Source of the DNA: Shimazuella kribbensis DSM 45090
GTDB lineage: Bacteria; Bacillota; Bacilli; Thermoactinomycetales; Thermoactinomycetaceae
Direction: 5' to 3'
Assembly (NCBI RefSeq): GCF_000428065.1
Contig: NZ_ATZF01000001.1
Span: 301,822 to 365,821, forward strand
Length of the DNA: 64,000 nucleotides
In this document: positions 18,318-27,600 of the stretch, in pieces
How positions within the stretch are numbered: the stretch's first letter is position 1
How the letters are laid out: each line of letters begins with the position of its first letter
Made by a program: the position numbers and the translations under genes
The notes under the pieces: model-generated
The model's database searches: none
Seen by the model: the letters and a program-made list of their open reading frames with translations, nothing else
Told to the model about the DNA's origin: nothing

Positions 18318-19370
18318 TTATTTGCTATTTTTTTCAGAAACAAGGGATGCAATTTTGTCAAATGCCTTGGATTCATTGGAACTAGATACCATTTGAATAC
18401 CCATTTCTTGAATACGTTTGTATGCTTCATCCAGTTTTGCTTGTAAGGTGCCATTTACTTGCAAAGAAGCTTCGAGTTGCGTTTTCAAGTTATCTCTTTC
18501 TGATTCAAGAATACGTTTATCTGCTTCTACTTCTTTCTTCATTGCTGATTCGCGAATAGCGAGAACTCTCTTAATCTCAGCACTTGCTTTTGCATCTGCT
18601 TCAGCTTTAACTTCTGCAAGTTTAGCAGGGAAAGCTTCTATTTCTGCATCCAATTTGTCGATTTTCTCTTCCCGTTTTTCAATTTCTACTTGTCGTTCAT
18701 CCAATGATTTATTATACACTGTTAGTTCTGCGTTTTTATTATCTAATTCCAATTGAAACTCTTTTCTTTTTGCAGTCAGTTCGTCTTCCAATTTATCATT
18801 CTCTAATTTTATCCTTCTTGCAGCATTATAAATAAATTCATCATCGTCTCGTTTTTGCTTTTGTTGCAACTCTTTCGCTTGTTCTTTGATTAATACGTGA
18901 TATTCTTCATTTTTGGTTTTGATTAAAGTTTCAATATTATCTAGTGTTGTTGTAGCTTCTTCTTTTGCTTCTTTTAACTCTTTTTCTTGTGCTAATTTTA
19001 GTTCTTGATGTGCATCTACAAGAGCGGCTAATGTATTGGCTTGTTTTTCAATTCCAAATAAATCTTTTAACTCTGTTTCTTTTAATGCGATGGCATCTTT
19101 AATTGTTTGAAGATTGCTTGCTTCTGTCGAAATATCTTCTCCTATTTTACCGAGAATTTGATTGATGGATTTGGAAAGATCCGTGATTTTGTCTTCCATA
19201 CTTACTTCTACCATCGTATCTGCTTTTTTTATCGTTTCTGTGGCTTTCTTTTGTGTCGTTTCTTGTTCCGCTTTTAGTTTCCCTTTTTCTAACTCGCCTA
19301 TTGTTTTTTCTGCTAGACGTAATGCACTAAGTATTGTAGCTTTTGTATCTTTTTCGGTGATTTTCGCCAT
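18318..19370 (-). CDS. Long coiled-coil protein, unknown function
   Basis: A 350-residue protein that is almost wholly charged helix. Glu/Lys/Leu-rich heptads run from about residue 90 to 330, with KREEKIDKLDAEIEAFPAKL as a typical stretch, and the only less regular parts are at the N-terminus and the last 20 residues. There is no signal peptide or membrane segment. The ATG at 19370 follows GGAGAGACACC. It is monocistronic between two terminators. I do not recognise a family; a structural or phage-tail-shaft-like role cannot be told apart from sequence alone. Confidence 0.72.
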   Translation of the reverse strand: MAKITEKDTKATILSALRLAEKTIGELEKGKLKAEQETTQKKATETIKKADTMVEVSMEDKITDLSKSINQILGKIGEDISTEASNLQTIKDAIALKETELKDLFGIEKQANTLAALVDAHQELKLAQEKELKEAKEEATTTLDNIETLIKTKNEEYHVLIKEQAKELQQKQKRDDDEFIYNAARRIKLENDKLEDELTAKRKEFQLELDNKNAELTVYNKSLDERQVEIEKREEKIDKLDAEIEAFPAKLAEVKAEADAKASAEIKRVLAIRESAMKKEVEADKRILESERDNLKTQLEASLQVNGTLQAKLDEAYKRIQEMGIQMVSSSNESKAFDKIASLVSEKNSK

Positions 19371-19490
19371 GGTGTCTCTCCTTATTGCAAAAATGGAATC
19401 ATATGTACGCATTTAATTTTAGTACAAACATTCGTAAAAGTCAATTTGGTATTCGTTGAATTGGTGATGAAATTGTTAACAAATAAAAGG

Positions 19491-19537
19491 AAAACACCCA
19501 TAGAAGAGTATTAATCTCTTTTATGGGTGTTTTTTTA
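19491..19537. terminator. Terminator of the yqhQ operon
   Basis: AAAACACCCATA and TATGGGTGTTTT form the base of the hairpin with AAGAG/CTCTT above; T runs on both strands. It lies immediately beyond the 19540 stop. Confidence 0.85.
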
Positions 19538-19539
19538 CC

Positions 19540-19806
19540 CTAACTGCTTTTTTTCTTTCCGTCTATTACTCGAAATGGATATTTTTTTCGTTTTTTCCCT
19601 TTTGATGCTACTTTTGTTTTTCTACTTTGATTTGTGAGATTCGTGAGCCATTTTGGTGGGAACTTATATAAATAAAATATTGCTCCGACGAATGCGAGAA
19701 ATACAAGTGTAGGGATGGGATTTTGAACTAGTTTTGTCAAGAGTGCAATACCAATAAACGAAAATATAATCCATGTAGCCACTTTTTGTGAGGTTTCTCT
19801 TTTCAT
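19540..19806 (-). CDS. Small membrane protein with basic tail
   Basis: An 88-residue protein with two hydrophobic helices (about residues 9-27 and 30-46) and a strongly basic C-terminus that includes KVASKGKKRKKYPFRVIDGK. It is in the same direction as yqhQ, starting 21 bases after its stop. ATG 19806 follows AAGGGTG at usual distance. No known family was recognised. Membrane location is a safe inference. Confidence 0.68.
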   Translation of the reverse strand: MKRETSQKVATWIIFSFIGIALLTKLVQNPIPTLVFLAFVGAIFYLYKFPPKWLTNLTNQSRKTKVASKGKKRKKYPFRVIDGKKKSS

Positions 19807-19826
19807 GGATCTTTTCACCCTTTCGC

Positions 19827-20798
19827 TTAGGTTTGAACAGATTCTTTCACAGTCGAGGAGGATTGGTTTTTAGTGATATAGGCTTCATCTAATTGGCGCA
19901 TACGTTGAAAGGCTGCAATTGCTACTTCTACTTGTTCATCATCTGGTTCTCGAGTAGTTAATTTTTGTAACCAGAGTCCTGGATATCCAAGATATTGCAG
20001 GATAGGAATATCACGAGCGGCATTCGTTAATTTTAATACTTCAAACGAGAGGCCAATCACGACTGGTAACAAAAGCAATCTAGTTAAGACACGATCCCAG
20101 ACAGAATCATATGTGAAGAAAGAATATACTATTACCCCAACAATGACTGTGAAAATCATAAAACTACTGCCGCAACGGTAATGTAAAGTCGAGTACTTCT
20201 GTACATTTTTAACCGTTAATTCTTCTAAGTTTTCATATGCACTAATTACTTTATGTTCTGCTCCGTGATATTGGAAAACGCGTTTCATGATAGGTGTTCT
20301 AGATATTCCCCACAAGTAACTGAGGAGCAAGATTGTTTTAATCCCGCCTTCAATCAAATTTTGTAAGATCATATTTTTAATATAGGGGTCGAAAATCCAA
20401 CTTGCTAAGGCAGCCGGTAGTACAGTGAAAATAACTTTTCCTATAATGAGAGATAATACACCAATGATCGCCACCCCGATCATCATTTCAAGTTTTCCTG
20501 TTTTCTTTGTTTCTACTTTCTTTGCTGTAGTTCCTTCTTCTTCATCTTGTTCATACAATTCAGTAGCATATTGAAGATGTTTGGCACCACTGGCGCTAGC
20601 CTCAATCAAAGAGACTAAGCCTCTAAGAAGAGGGATTTTTTTAAGGGTATTGACCCATGGAATTTGTTTTTTTTCTAATTCGAGTGTTTCTATTTCACCA
20701 TTCTTACGTCGAACTGCTGTAACTTGGGTATTTCGTCCCCCAAACATAACGCCTTCGATGACGGCTTGTCCGCCATAAGGGACAACGTTTTCAGGCAT
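19827..20798 (-). CDS. yqhQ: DUF1385 membrane protein YqhQ
   Basis: A 323-residue integral membrane protein of the DUF1385 family. The diagnostic start YGGQAVIEGVMFGGR, the central YHGAEHKVISAYE motif and RCGSSFMIFTVIVGV are present, with several hydrophobic helices between about residues 105 and 250. The biochemical function is not established in the family. It lies between mntR and aroQ as in Bacillus and forms a two-gene unit with the small membrane gene. Confidence 0.93.
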   Translation of the reverse strand: MPENVVPYGGQAVIEGVMFGGRNTQVTAVRRKNGEIETLELEKKQIPWVNTLKKIPLLRGLVSLIEASASGAKHLQYATELYEQDEEEGTTAKKVETKKTGKLEMMIGVAIIGVLSLIIGKVIFTVLPAALASWIFDPYIKNMILQNLIEGGIKTILLLSYLWGISRTPIMKRVFQYHGAEHKVISAYENLEELTVKNVQKYSTLHYRCGSSFMIFTVIVGVIVYSFFTYDSVWDRVLTRLLLLPVVIGLSFEVLKLTNAARDIPILQYLGYPGLWLQKLTTREPDDEQVEVAIAAFQRMRQLDEAYITKNQSSSTVKESVQT

Positions 20799-20916
20799 AG
20801 ATGCACCACCTTAATATTTCCTGCAATTTAAGTTTCTCCTATTGTACCATATTTATCTAAACCCATAGTCGAAACAACAATATGATAAGATATGGAAGAG
20901 ACAAGGAGGGGAATGA

Positions 20917-21357
20917 ATGCCAAGTATCTTGGTTTTGCATGGTCCTAATTTAAACACACTAGGAAAGAGAGAACCTGAACACTATGGTTCGGAAACACTA
21001 GATGATGTGAATAATCGTTTAATGGAAAAAGGGGAAAAATGGGGTTGTCATGTGGATACTTTCCAATCTAACATAGAAGGGGAATTGATAAATCAAATCC
21101 ACGCGTCGATGGGTAAATATGATGCTATTATTATGAATCCAGGAGCCTACACTCATTATAGTTATGCTATTTTTGATGCTATACAAGCTGTTTCGGTACC
21201 TGTAATTGAAGTACACATATCAAATGTCCATACTCGAGAACCTTTTCGTCATACATCTGTTATAGCGCCAGCATGTAAGGGGCAGATCGTTGGTTTTGGT
21301 ACAAAAAGCTATGATCTAGCATTGGAAGCGGTGCGAGAGTGGATAGAAGGAGTCTAG
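20917..21357 (+). CDS. aroQ: 3-dehydroquinate dehydratase, type II
   Basis: A 146-residue type II dehydroquinase of the shikimate pathway. Family motifs are LHGPNLNTLGKREPEHYG with the catalytic loop Tyr and Arg region, IMNPGAYTHYSYAI, VIEVHISNVHTREPFR and ACKGQIVGFG. It acts as a dodecamer in the cytoplasm. ATG follows AAGGAGGGG. It is followed after one base by the peptidase gene, the Bacillus yqhS-yqhT arrangement. Confidence 0.96.
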   Translation: MPSILVLHGPNLNTLGKREPEHYGSETLDDVNNRLMEKGEKWGCHVDTFQSNIEGELINQIHASMGKYDAIIMNPGAYTHYSYAIFDAIQAVSVPVIEVHISNVHTREPFRHTSVIAPACKGQIVGFGTKSYDLALEAVREWIEGV

Positions 21358-21358
21358 G

Positions 21359-22429
21359 ATGAATCAACGATTAACCAAATTGCAAAACGAGATGAAGAAA
21401 CATGATATAGAAGCCTTGCTTGTTACCAATCGTCGTAATTGCTATTACATAAGTGGTTTTACAGGGTCATCAGGTGTTGTCTTAGTAACGCCTGATGATG
21501 CATTTCTCATTACCGATTTTCGATATTTATCACAAGTAAGAGAACAAGCACCGGATTTTCAAGTAGTGGAGCATATTGGTAATCAAATGTTTCTCGAAGT
21601 AGCCAATACTTGCCGCCGTTTAGCAATTACTGCTCTTACTTTCGAAACAGATCACCTAACTTTTTCAGACTATGAGGAATTACGGACTGTCCTAGATAAA
21701 ATAATCTTACTACCCTCCAGTAACCTTATTGAGGAGATTCGTGGACAAAAAGAAGAAAAGGAATTATCTTATATACAAGAAGCAATCCAAATCGCGGAAG
21801 ATTCGTTTAAGCAATTGTTGACGGAGTTATCACCTGGTATGAAAGAGAAACAAATTGCTCTTCGATTGGAATGGTTGATGAGAGAACGTGGTGCAAGTGG
21901 TCTATCTTTTGATATGATAGTAGCTTCAGGGGCTCGTTCCGCTTTACCACATGGGGTAGCTTCTAACAAAGCAATTGCTGAAGGAGAATTGGTGACCTTC
22001 GATTTTGGATGCTACTATCAAGGATATGCTTCTGATATCACACGCACGATCGCCATAGGTTCCTGCTCTGAGAAACAACGAGAAATCTATGAACTTGTAC
22101 GTGTAGCAAATGAGAAAACGATTGCAAGTTTATCAGTGGGTATGCGAGCTAGTGATGCAGATGCTATCGCACGAAATTACATAAGTCAGGCTGGTTATGG
22201 AGATTGTTTTGGTCATGGTACAGGTCACGGTATCGGATTAGACATCCATGAATTTCCGAGGATCGGAAAATCCAGTGAAGATACTTTGGAACCAGGAATG
22301 GTTGTCACAGTAGAACCTGGCATATATATAAAGGATCAGTTTGGTGTACGCATTGAAGACGATATTCTCATTACATCAGAAGGATACAAAGTGTTGACGA
22401 GTTTATCAAAAGAATTAATTATTTTATAG
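21359..22429 (+). CDS. yqhT: M24 family Xaa-Pro peptidase (YqhT-like)
   Basis: A 356-residue creatinase-fold aminopeptidase P/prolidase. The five metal ligands can be placed: Asp in [12 protein letters not shown], Asp in [10 protein letters not shown], His in [15 protein letters not shown], Glu in [10 protein letters not shown] and Glu in [11 protein letters not shown]. The N-terminal creatinase_N domain covers about residues 1-130. It hydrolyses peptides with proline in second position. Directly upstream of efp, as in most Firmicutes. Confidence 0.93.
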   Translation: MNQRLTKLQNEMKKHDIEALLVTNRRNCYYISGFTGSSGVVLVTPDDAFLITDFRYLSQVREQAPDFQVVEHIGNQMFLEVANTCRRLAITALTFETDHLTFSDYEELRTVLDKIILLPSSNLIEEIRGQKEEKELSYIQEAIQIAEDSFKQLLTELSPGMKEKQIALRLEWLMRERGASGLSFDMIVASGARSALPHGVASNKAIAEGELVTFDFGCYYQGYASDITRTIAIGSCSEKQREIYELVRVANEKTIASLSVGMRASDADAIARNYISQAGYGDCFGHGTGHGIGLDIHEFPRIGKSSEDTLEPGMVVTVEPGIYIKDQFGVRIEDDILITSEGYKVLTSLSKELIIL

Positions 22430-22451
22430 GTGAAAAGGTGAAATAGCAATT

Positions 22452-23009
22452 ATGATTAGTGTAAACGATTTTAAAACTGGTCTAACGATCGAAATCGACA
22501 ATGATGTTTGGTCTGTAATCGAATTTCAACATGTAAAACCAGGAAAAGGAGCAGCATTCGTTCGATCCAAACTTCGTAACTTGCGTAATGGAAATATCCA
22601 AGAAAAAACGTTTCGAGCAGGAGAAAAAGTTCAAAAAGCGTTAGTAGAAACACGTCGAATGCAGTTTTTATATGAAAGTGCTGGCGATTATACCTTCATG
22701 GACAATGAGACATATGATCAAATCAGTTTAACAGAAGATCGCTTAGAGTATGAACTTAACTTTTTACAAGAGAACATGGAAGTCCAGATTGTCTCCTACA
22801 AGGAAGAAACGATTGGAATTCAGTTGCCAAACACCGTAGAGCTAGAAGTTGTAGAAACAGATCCTGGCATTCGCGGCGATACGGCAACAGGCGGAAGTAA
22901 ACCAGCCAAATTATCCACTGGTTTTAGTGTTCAAGTCCCTCTTTTTGTAAATGTTGGAGATCGTTTGATCGTTGATACACGTAATGGTGCTTATATTTCT
23001 AGAGCATAG
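22452..23009 (+). CDS. efp: Elongation factor P
   Basis: A 185-residue EF-P, which relieves ribosomes stalled at polyproline stretches. The modified-lysine tip is [13 protein letters not shown] with Lys32, the position that receives 5-aminopentanol in Bacillus subtilis. The C-terminal motif [18 protein letters not shown] is also present. It is co-directional with yqhT 22 bases upstream, and a terminator follows. Confidence 0.97.
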   Translation: MISVNDFKTGLTIEIDNDVWSVIEFQHVKPGKGAAFVRSKLRNLRNGNIQEKTFRAGEKVQKALVETRRMQFLYESAGDYTFMDNETYDQISLTEDRLEYELNFLQENMEVQIVSYKEETIGIQLPNTVELEVVETDPGIRGDTATGGSKPAKLSTGFSVQVPLFVNVGDRLIVDTRNGAYISRA

Positions 23010-23020
23010 TTAAGATGGAT

Positions 23021-23049
23021 GATCGCGCTTTTGCGCGATCTATTTTTTT
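23021..23049 (+). terminator. Terminator of aroQ-yqhT-efp
   Basis: GATCGCGC-TTTT-GCGCGATC followed by TATTTTTTT, a perfect 8-bp stem. Confidence 0.88.
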
Positions 23050-23212
23050 GTGTTTTTATTCGCATTATTGGATTCTGTAAGGGGTAATATAGATTTGATT
23101 CATGATTACATTCTGTACAAAAGAATTGAATTCCGCTTGTATATGGTATGATGATGTAGGTAAATATTAGTGAATTCAATATACATATAGCTTACTCATG
23201 GGAGGTCTTTCA

Positions 23213-24532
23213 ATGAGTTCCATCCATTTTGATTATCAACACGCCCTTTCTTTTATGGAAGAAAAGGAATTAAGTCAATTAGCAGCAGAAGCGGGGTTAG
23301 CAGACAAAAAATTGCAAGGAGAAATCTCGGAAGCAGCAGGTTCGGATTTCCTCGGATGGGTAAAATGGCCAAAAACATACGATAAAGATGAATACAGTCG
23401 TCTGAAAACAGCAGCAAAAAGGATTCGCGAAAACTCGGATGTATTGCTCGTAATCGGGATAGGTGGTTCTTACCTAGGTGCCAGAGCCGCTATTGAAATG
23501 CTACACCATCGTTTTTATAATCAATTGCCCAAAAAAAGTCGAAAAGGACCAGAAGTATATTTTCTAGGACATCATCTCAGCAGTGACTATGTGCAAGATT
23601 TATATTCCTTGCTGGAAGGAAAAGATATCAGTGTCAATGTCATTTCCAAATCTGGTACCACAACAGAACCAGCGGTTGCTTTTCGGATTATTCGAGAATA
23701 TATGGAAAAACGTTATGGGAAAGAAGAAGCGAGCAAACGAATATATGCGACAACGGATCGATCAAGAGGTGCACTCAAAAGCTTAGCTGATGAAGAAGGA
23801 TATGAAACATTCACGATCGCAGATGATATCGGAGGAAGGTATTCTGTCCTAACTCCTGTAGGACTACTACCGCTAGCTGTATCTGGTCTTGATACAGACG
23901 CGATGTTAGCTGGAGCTGCACAAGCGATGAATGATTATTCTCTAGCACAGTGGGATAAAAATAGTTGTTATCAATATGCCATCTCTCGTCAAGTACTATA
24001 TCGCAAAGGGTATACGACGGAATTGCTCGTCACTTATCAGCCTGCAATGGCCTATTTTGCAGAATGGTGGAAGCAATTATTCGGTGAAAGTGAAGGAAAG
24101 AACCAAAAAGGGGTATTTCCTGCATCTGTTCAATTCACAACAGATCTACACTCTATGGGTCAATATATTCAACAAGGTTTACGCAATCTATTTGAAACGG
24201 TTTTATATGTCAATAAATCGGAACATCAAATTACGATTCCAAAAGACGATCAAGATTTGGACGGTTTAAATTATTTGGCAGGAAAGCCAATGGATTTTGT
24301 GAATGAAAAAGCTTTTGAAGGAACATTGCTTGCACATACGGAAGGCGGTGTTCCTAATTTAATAGTGAAAGTTCCCGAATTATCCAGCTTTGTCTTTGGA
24401 CAACTGGTTTATTTCTTCGAAAAAGCTTGTGGGATCAGTAGCTATTTGCAAGGGGTAAATCCTTTTGATCAACCAGGTGTGGAAGCGTATAAACAGCATA
24501 TGTTTGCGTTGTTAGGAAAACCAAAAAAATAA
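23213..24532 (+). CDS. pgi: Glucose-6-phosphate isomerase
   Basis: A 439-residue PGI that interconverts glucose-6-phosphate and fructose-6-phosphate. The SIS-domain motifs [51 protein letters not shown] and the C-terminal [14 protein letters not shown] match the family, and the length equals other Firmicutes enzymes. ATG 23213 has GGGAGGT upstream. It marks the start of a block not found between efp and spoIIIAA in Bacillus subtilis. The gene has ordinary A+T-rich codon use. Confidence 0.96.
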   Translation: MSSIHFDYQHALSFMEEKELSQLAAEAGLADKKLQGEISEAAGSDFLGWVKWPKTYDKDEYSRLKTAAKRIRENSDVLLVIGIGGSYLGARAAIEMLHHRFYNQLPKKSRKGPEVYFLGHHLSSDYVQDLYSLLEGKDISVNVISKSGTTTEPAVAFRIIREYMEKRYGKEEASKRIYATTDRSRGALKSLADEEGYETFTIADDIGGRYSVLTPVGLLPLAVSGLDTDAMLAGAAQAMNDYSLAQWDKNSCYQYAISRQVLYRKGYTTELLVTYQPAMAYFAEWWKQLFGESEGKNQKGVFPASVQFTTDLHSMGQYIQQGLRNLFETVLYVNKSEHQITIPKDDQDLDGLNYLAGKPMDFVNEKAFEGTLLAHTEGGVPNLIVKVPELSSFVFGQLVYFFEKACGISSYLQGVNPFDQPGVEAYKQHMFALLGKPKK

Positions 24533-24544
24533 ATAGGTGTGAAA

Positions 24545-24581
24545 GCAACCTCTATTTTGAATAAAATAGAGGCTTTTTTTT
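24545..24581 (+). terminator. Terminator of pgi
   Basis: CCTCTATTTT pairs with AAAATAGAGG followed by CTTTTTTTT. It isolates pgi from the RiPP locus downstream. Confidence 0.87.
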
Positions 24582-24665
24582 GATTAAGGATTATTAAACG
24601 GAATATTTTTATTTTTTTGTGGTATGATGAATTTGATATGTAGGACTCATAGAAAGAGAAAGATA

Positions 24666-25898
24666 ATGGCTTTGTTGCTACCGCATATCGATTTCAAAAA
24701 GCCCTTCCAGTGGGCTAACCCAAGTACGTGGAAAACGAATATTCTGGGGAGCTTCGTTGCCTTTTGGGTGACGTTTACCATCCTCGGAGCAAATCTGTTG
24801 GTCGCTGAAAAGGTAGGAAAAGAGGTTGTTCCTGGAATCCTCCTCTTCTTTTATCTGTTCGGCACTCTCTTCGCTGGGGTTTCCGGTCTTCTTGGTCGGA
24901 CGATGAGCAGGAAAGCAGTTCTGCTTATTGGACTGGCGTTGATGATGATGGGAACGATCGCTCTCAACTTTGTGAATAGCTTTGGGCTGTTTACATTGGT
25001 GTACATCTTGATGGCGATCGGATACTTCCCGGTTATCAGCATTACAGCTAGCCTTCACATGGATTTCGTTCCTGATGACAATAAGTCACGGGGTCGAGGT
25101 CGTAGTTGTTGGGGTACACTCAATAACGTGGCTTCAGCCTCTGCTGCCATTGCCATTCTTATGGTCAATCATGGGTGGACAACGGTATGGTTTGCGGTGT
25201 CCATGTCTGCTCTCGTTTGTGCAGCATTTGTGGTGAAGGACATGAAGGAAGAGGTGGCCGTCAAGGAGCAACAGTTTACGGAGCCGTTGACTGATCGCCT
25301 TCCGTTCTACCAGCAGCTTCTCACCAAGGACAAGTCCATTCATTTTTCGTGGAAGTACGTTTTGGTGGCTGCTGGTTCGCAAGCGGTGAGGATGTGGCCT
25401 GTGTTCTTTATGGAGGAGTGGGTCGCTGTAGCGATGATCTTCTGTGGAGAGCTCGTCAATGGACTGTGTGGCCCGCTTCAGGTAAGGCTGTCACAGTGGC
25501 TGGAAAAGAAAGACAAAGCCACTCAGCAGCGGATTAGCTGGGAAGTGTCCAACGGTACATTGGTTGCGTTTGCAATCGCTCTTCTGTTCATCTGGACGGG
25601 AGTTGCTGCGCTGTGTATCATCGGTGCTGCCTTGATCGGTGTGGCGGTACGAGTGTTCACCTACTTGGAGATTACCCAGTCTCCGCAGAAGGGAAGAGGT
25701 GCATACACCTACTTCTTTGTCCGCAGCATCAGCCTGAGCCTCGGCTGTGTTGTGGCGATGGTTTCCATGACCATGCTGGGAATGATGTTGCCGCTGATGG
25801 TGTTCACACTGATCGGCATCGTTTACTACAACAAGGTCAGGTTGAGGAACCTGATCTCTTCCCCTACCAATTGGAGGAAAGCGAAGAAAACTCCCTGA
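24666..25898 (+). CDS. MFS transporter of the putative RiPP locus
   Basis: A 410-residue major facilitator with about 12 hydrophobic segments, beginning after a short cytoplasmic N-terminus (LPHIDFKKPFQWANP). Coding DNA is visibly richer in G+C than pgi and the thi genes beside it. It precedes an FxsB-like radical SAM gene in the same direction, so export of the modified peptide is a reasonable inference. No motif shows substrate. ATG 24666 is preferred over 24624, because a TATGAT box at 24623-24628 overlaps the earlier ATG. Confidence 0.82.
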   Translation: MALLLPHIDFKKPFQWANPSTWKTNILGSFVAFWVTFTILGANLLVAEKVGKEVVPGILLFFYLFGTLFAGVSGLLGRTMSRKAVLLIGLALMMMGTIALNFVNSFGLFTLVYILMAIGYFPVISITASLHMDFVPDDNKSRGRGRSCWGTLNNVASASAAIAILMVNHGWTTVWFAVSMSALVCAAFVVKDMKEEVAVKEQQFTEPLTDRLPFYQQLLTKDKSIHFSWKYVLVAAGSQAVRMWPVFFMEEWVAVAMIFCGELVNGLCGPLQVRLSQWLEKKDKATQQRISWEVSNGTLVAFAIALLFIWTGVAALCIIGAALIGVAVRVFTYLEITQSPQKGRGAYTYFFVRSISLSLGCVVAMVSMTMLGMMLPLMVFTLIGIVYYNKVRLRNLISSPTNWRKAKKTP

Positions 25899-25993
25899 TG
25901 AAAATGGGATTCTCCATTCAGAGTTTCCCGTTTGTTGATTAACACTTGGATTCAGGAATCTAATAGATTCCTTTGAGCTAAAATCCGCTCCAT

Positions 25994-26023
25994 CCCGTCA
26001 CTTCAGACGAAAAAAGTGATGGG
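25994..26023 (+). promoter_or_regulatory. Hairpin in the leader of the radical SAM gene
   Basis: CCCGTCACTT at 25994-26003 pairs with AAGTGATGGG at 26014-26023 (one G-T pair) around a 10-base loop. It occupies the gap between the transporter and radical SAM genes. There is no T run, so mRNA processing or translational control is likelier than termination. Confidence 0.5.
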
Positions 26024-26048
26024 GTGGTGGACGGTAGAGAGAAAGGCC

Positions 26049-27299
26049 ATGTTTCCAATCACAAATTTTGTGCTGAAGGTTTATAGTGACTGTAACCTGA
26101 GGTGCAAATACTGTTATGTGTACTTTGGGGCGGATCAGAGCTGGAAAGAGAAGCCCCTAGTCGTAACCGATCAGGTCATGGAGGACACCGCTCGGGCGAT
26201 TGCAGAGCATGTTCGAGCGCATGGTCTGAAGGTAATCAGGGTGATTTTTCATGGAGGCGAGCCTTTCTTGGCTCGTTCTGCTGGTAAACTTACCATGATT
26301 ACCTACATCCGCAAGATTCGGCATGCGGTTGGCGAGGATTGTCAGGTCAAGGCAACTGTTCAGACGAATGGAACCCTCCTCACCGAGGCGAACATCCGAG
26401 AGATGGAGGATGAGCGTATCTCCATTGGTGTCAGTCTGGATGGTGGCACTCCTGAGTTGAACCATCTCCGAGTAACGAAAGGTGGCAAGCCTGCATTTAA
26501 GCGAACGGTAAGGGGTATCAAGCTTCTTGCCGCACGTCCGAGGCTGGCTGATGGGTTTTATGTGTACGCAGGTCTTCTGTGTACAATCAATGTGAATACC
26601 GATCCAGAGATGGTCTATCCATCCTTTAAAAAATTCCGTCCGCTTTCTGATGCTGTTCCCTTTAAAGTTATTCTCCTCATTCCTCATGCGAATCACGATT
26701 CTCCTCCGCCGATGCCGGAAATCGGACGGTGGAAGAGGTTCGTTCAGAAATTCGTTCAGCAAGGGGAGAAGCTGACAGTATCAAACTCCGACCATGTGCC
26801 TGATAGGGTAACCCCGCTAGGGGATTGGTTGTGCAAGATTTTTGACTGCTGGAAGTGGGATCCGTCAGGTCCAATCATTCCGCTCTTCCGATCGATGATC
26901 TCTGTGAATCGAATGGGACAGAGTAGAAGTGATGAAATCGGGCTGTCTCCATTTGGTGCCATTGTGGTCGAGACGGATGGCTCCATGGAGTTGGATGACG
27001 ATCTCAAGTCTGCATTTGCAAATGCTCCCTATACAGGGCTGAATGTAGCAACTTCGACATTCAACGAAGCCCTAAATCTTCAGGGGATTAAAGATCGCCA
27101 GTTGGGCAAGAAGGGTGTGCCCAAGGTGTGCAGAGACTGCATCTTCAACACAAAGTGTGGCGGGGGGAACTATGCCCACCGTTACAAGAATGGGAGTTTC
27201 GATAATCCATCTGTGTATTGCGAGGATCTAAAGGTCTTCTTCACTCACATCTCGAAGGAAAGTGAGCGAATGAACAAACTGCGTCAACTCCAAGCATAA
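26049..27299 (+). CDS. FxsB-like radical SAM/SPASM peptide maturase
   Basis: A 416-residue radical SAM enzyme. The S-adenosylmethionine-cleaving cluster motif is CNLRCKYC (Cys15, Cys19, Cys22), continued by YVYFGADQSW, which is characteristic of the FxsB family. A C-terminal SPASM region supplies cluster ligands in CRDCIFNTKCGGG (Cys361, 364, 370) and the conserved FDNPSVYCEDL (Cys391). FxsB enzymes cross-link an aromatic side chain to a nearby residue of a precursor peptide, forming a three-residue cyclophane. It lacks an N-terminal RRE domain. Coding DNA is G+C-rich. The start at 26049 is chosen by domain alignment; GTG 26016 or ATG 26019 are possible. Confidence 0.9.
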   Translation: MFPITNFVLKVYSDCNLRCKYCYVYFGADQSWKEKPLVVTDQVMEDTARAIAEHVRAHGLKVIRVIFHGGEPFLARSAGKLTMITYIRKIRHAVGEDCQVKATVQTNGTLLTEANIREMEDERISIGVSLDGGTPELNHLRVTKGGKPAFKRTVRGIKLLAARPRLADGFYVYAGLLCTINVNTDPEMVYPSFKKFRPLSDAVPFKVILLIPHANHDSPPPMPEIGRWKRFVQKFVQQGEKLTVSNSDHVPDRVTPLGDWLCKIFDCWKWDPSGPIIPLFRSMISVNRMGQSRSDEIGLSPFGAIVVETDGSMELDDDLKSAFANAPYTGLNVATSTFNEALNLQGIKDRQLGKKGVPKVCRDCIFNTKCGGGNYAHRYKNGSFDNPSVYCEDLKVFFTHISKESERMNKLRQLQA

Positions 27300-27326
27300 A
27301 AACAAAAGAGCGAGGAGAAGCAGTTA

Positions 27327-27351
27327 GCCCCCTAGGATTATCCTAGGGGGC
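27327..27351. terminator. Strong hairpin after the radical SAM gene
   Basis: GCCCCCTAGGA and TCCTAGGGGGC form a perfect 11-bp stem with a 3-base loop. A U tract is lacking on either strand, but the stem's stability suggests a transcript end. Confidence 0.65.
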
Positions 27352-27390
27352 ACAACATGTTATATTAAAAATGGGAAACCAAATGTAGAA

Positions 27391-27416
27391 CCCCCCTTCA
27401 GCATGCTGAAGGGGGG
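27391..27416. terminator. Perfect 26-bp palindrome after the precursor gene
   Basis: CCCCCCTTCAGCA and TGCTGAAGGGGGG are fully complementary arms. It lies 33 bases beyond the precursor stop on the minus strand, with a short TTCTA run after it, and is probably the terminator of the precursor transcript. Confidence 0.65.
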
Positions 27417-27449
27417 CCAGTAACCCCTCATGGAGCTACTTGCGTCCTA

Positions 27450-27569
27450 CTAGACGACGACCTCTTCCTCCTCGTCGACCGCGCTGTTGAAGATTGCGGG
27501 GACGACCTTCTCCTCCAGCGACTCGCTGGGCTCGGAGTTGAGGGAAGCCATGAAGTACGGGTTCTGCAT
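27450..27569 (-). CDS. Putative FxsA-like RiPP precursor peptide
   Basis: A 39-codon gene read on the minus strand: ATG at 27569, TAG at 27452-27450. The peptide starts MQNPYFMASLNSE, continues with an acidic helical leader (SEPSESLEEK) and ends with AIFNSAVDEEEEVVV. The FNSAV stretch fits the FxSxx motif that names the FxsA precursors, and an FxsB-like enzyme is encoded 150 bases away. Ribosome binding site GAGAGGAGG lies 5 bases before ATG. Codons are very G+C-rich. Unusual points: the motif is not C-terminal but is followed by an acidic octapeptide, and the gene is convergent with its enzyme. Confidence 0.72.
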   Translation of the reverse strand: MQNPYFMASLNSEPSESLEEKVVPAIFNSAVDEEEEVVV

Positions 27570-27600
27570 CTTAACCTCCTCTCGGAAGGCTAGATGGACT

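Noticed and set aside
26157-26762. 201-codon minus-strand frame inside the radical SAM gene
   Set aside because: Antisense shadow caused by G+C-rich third positions; no start signal.
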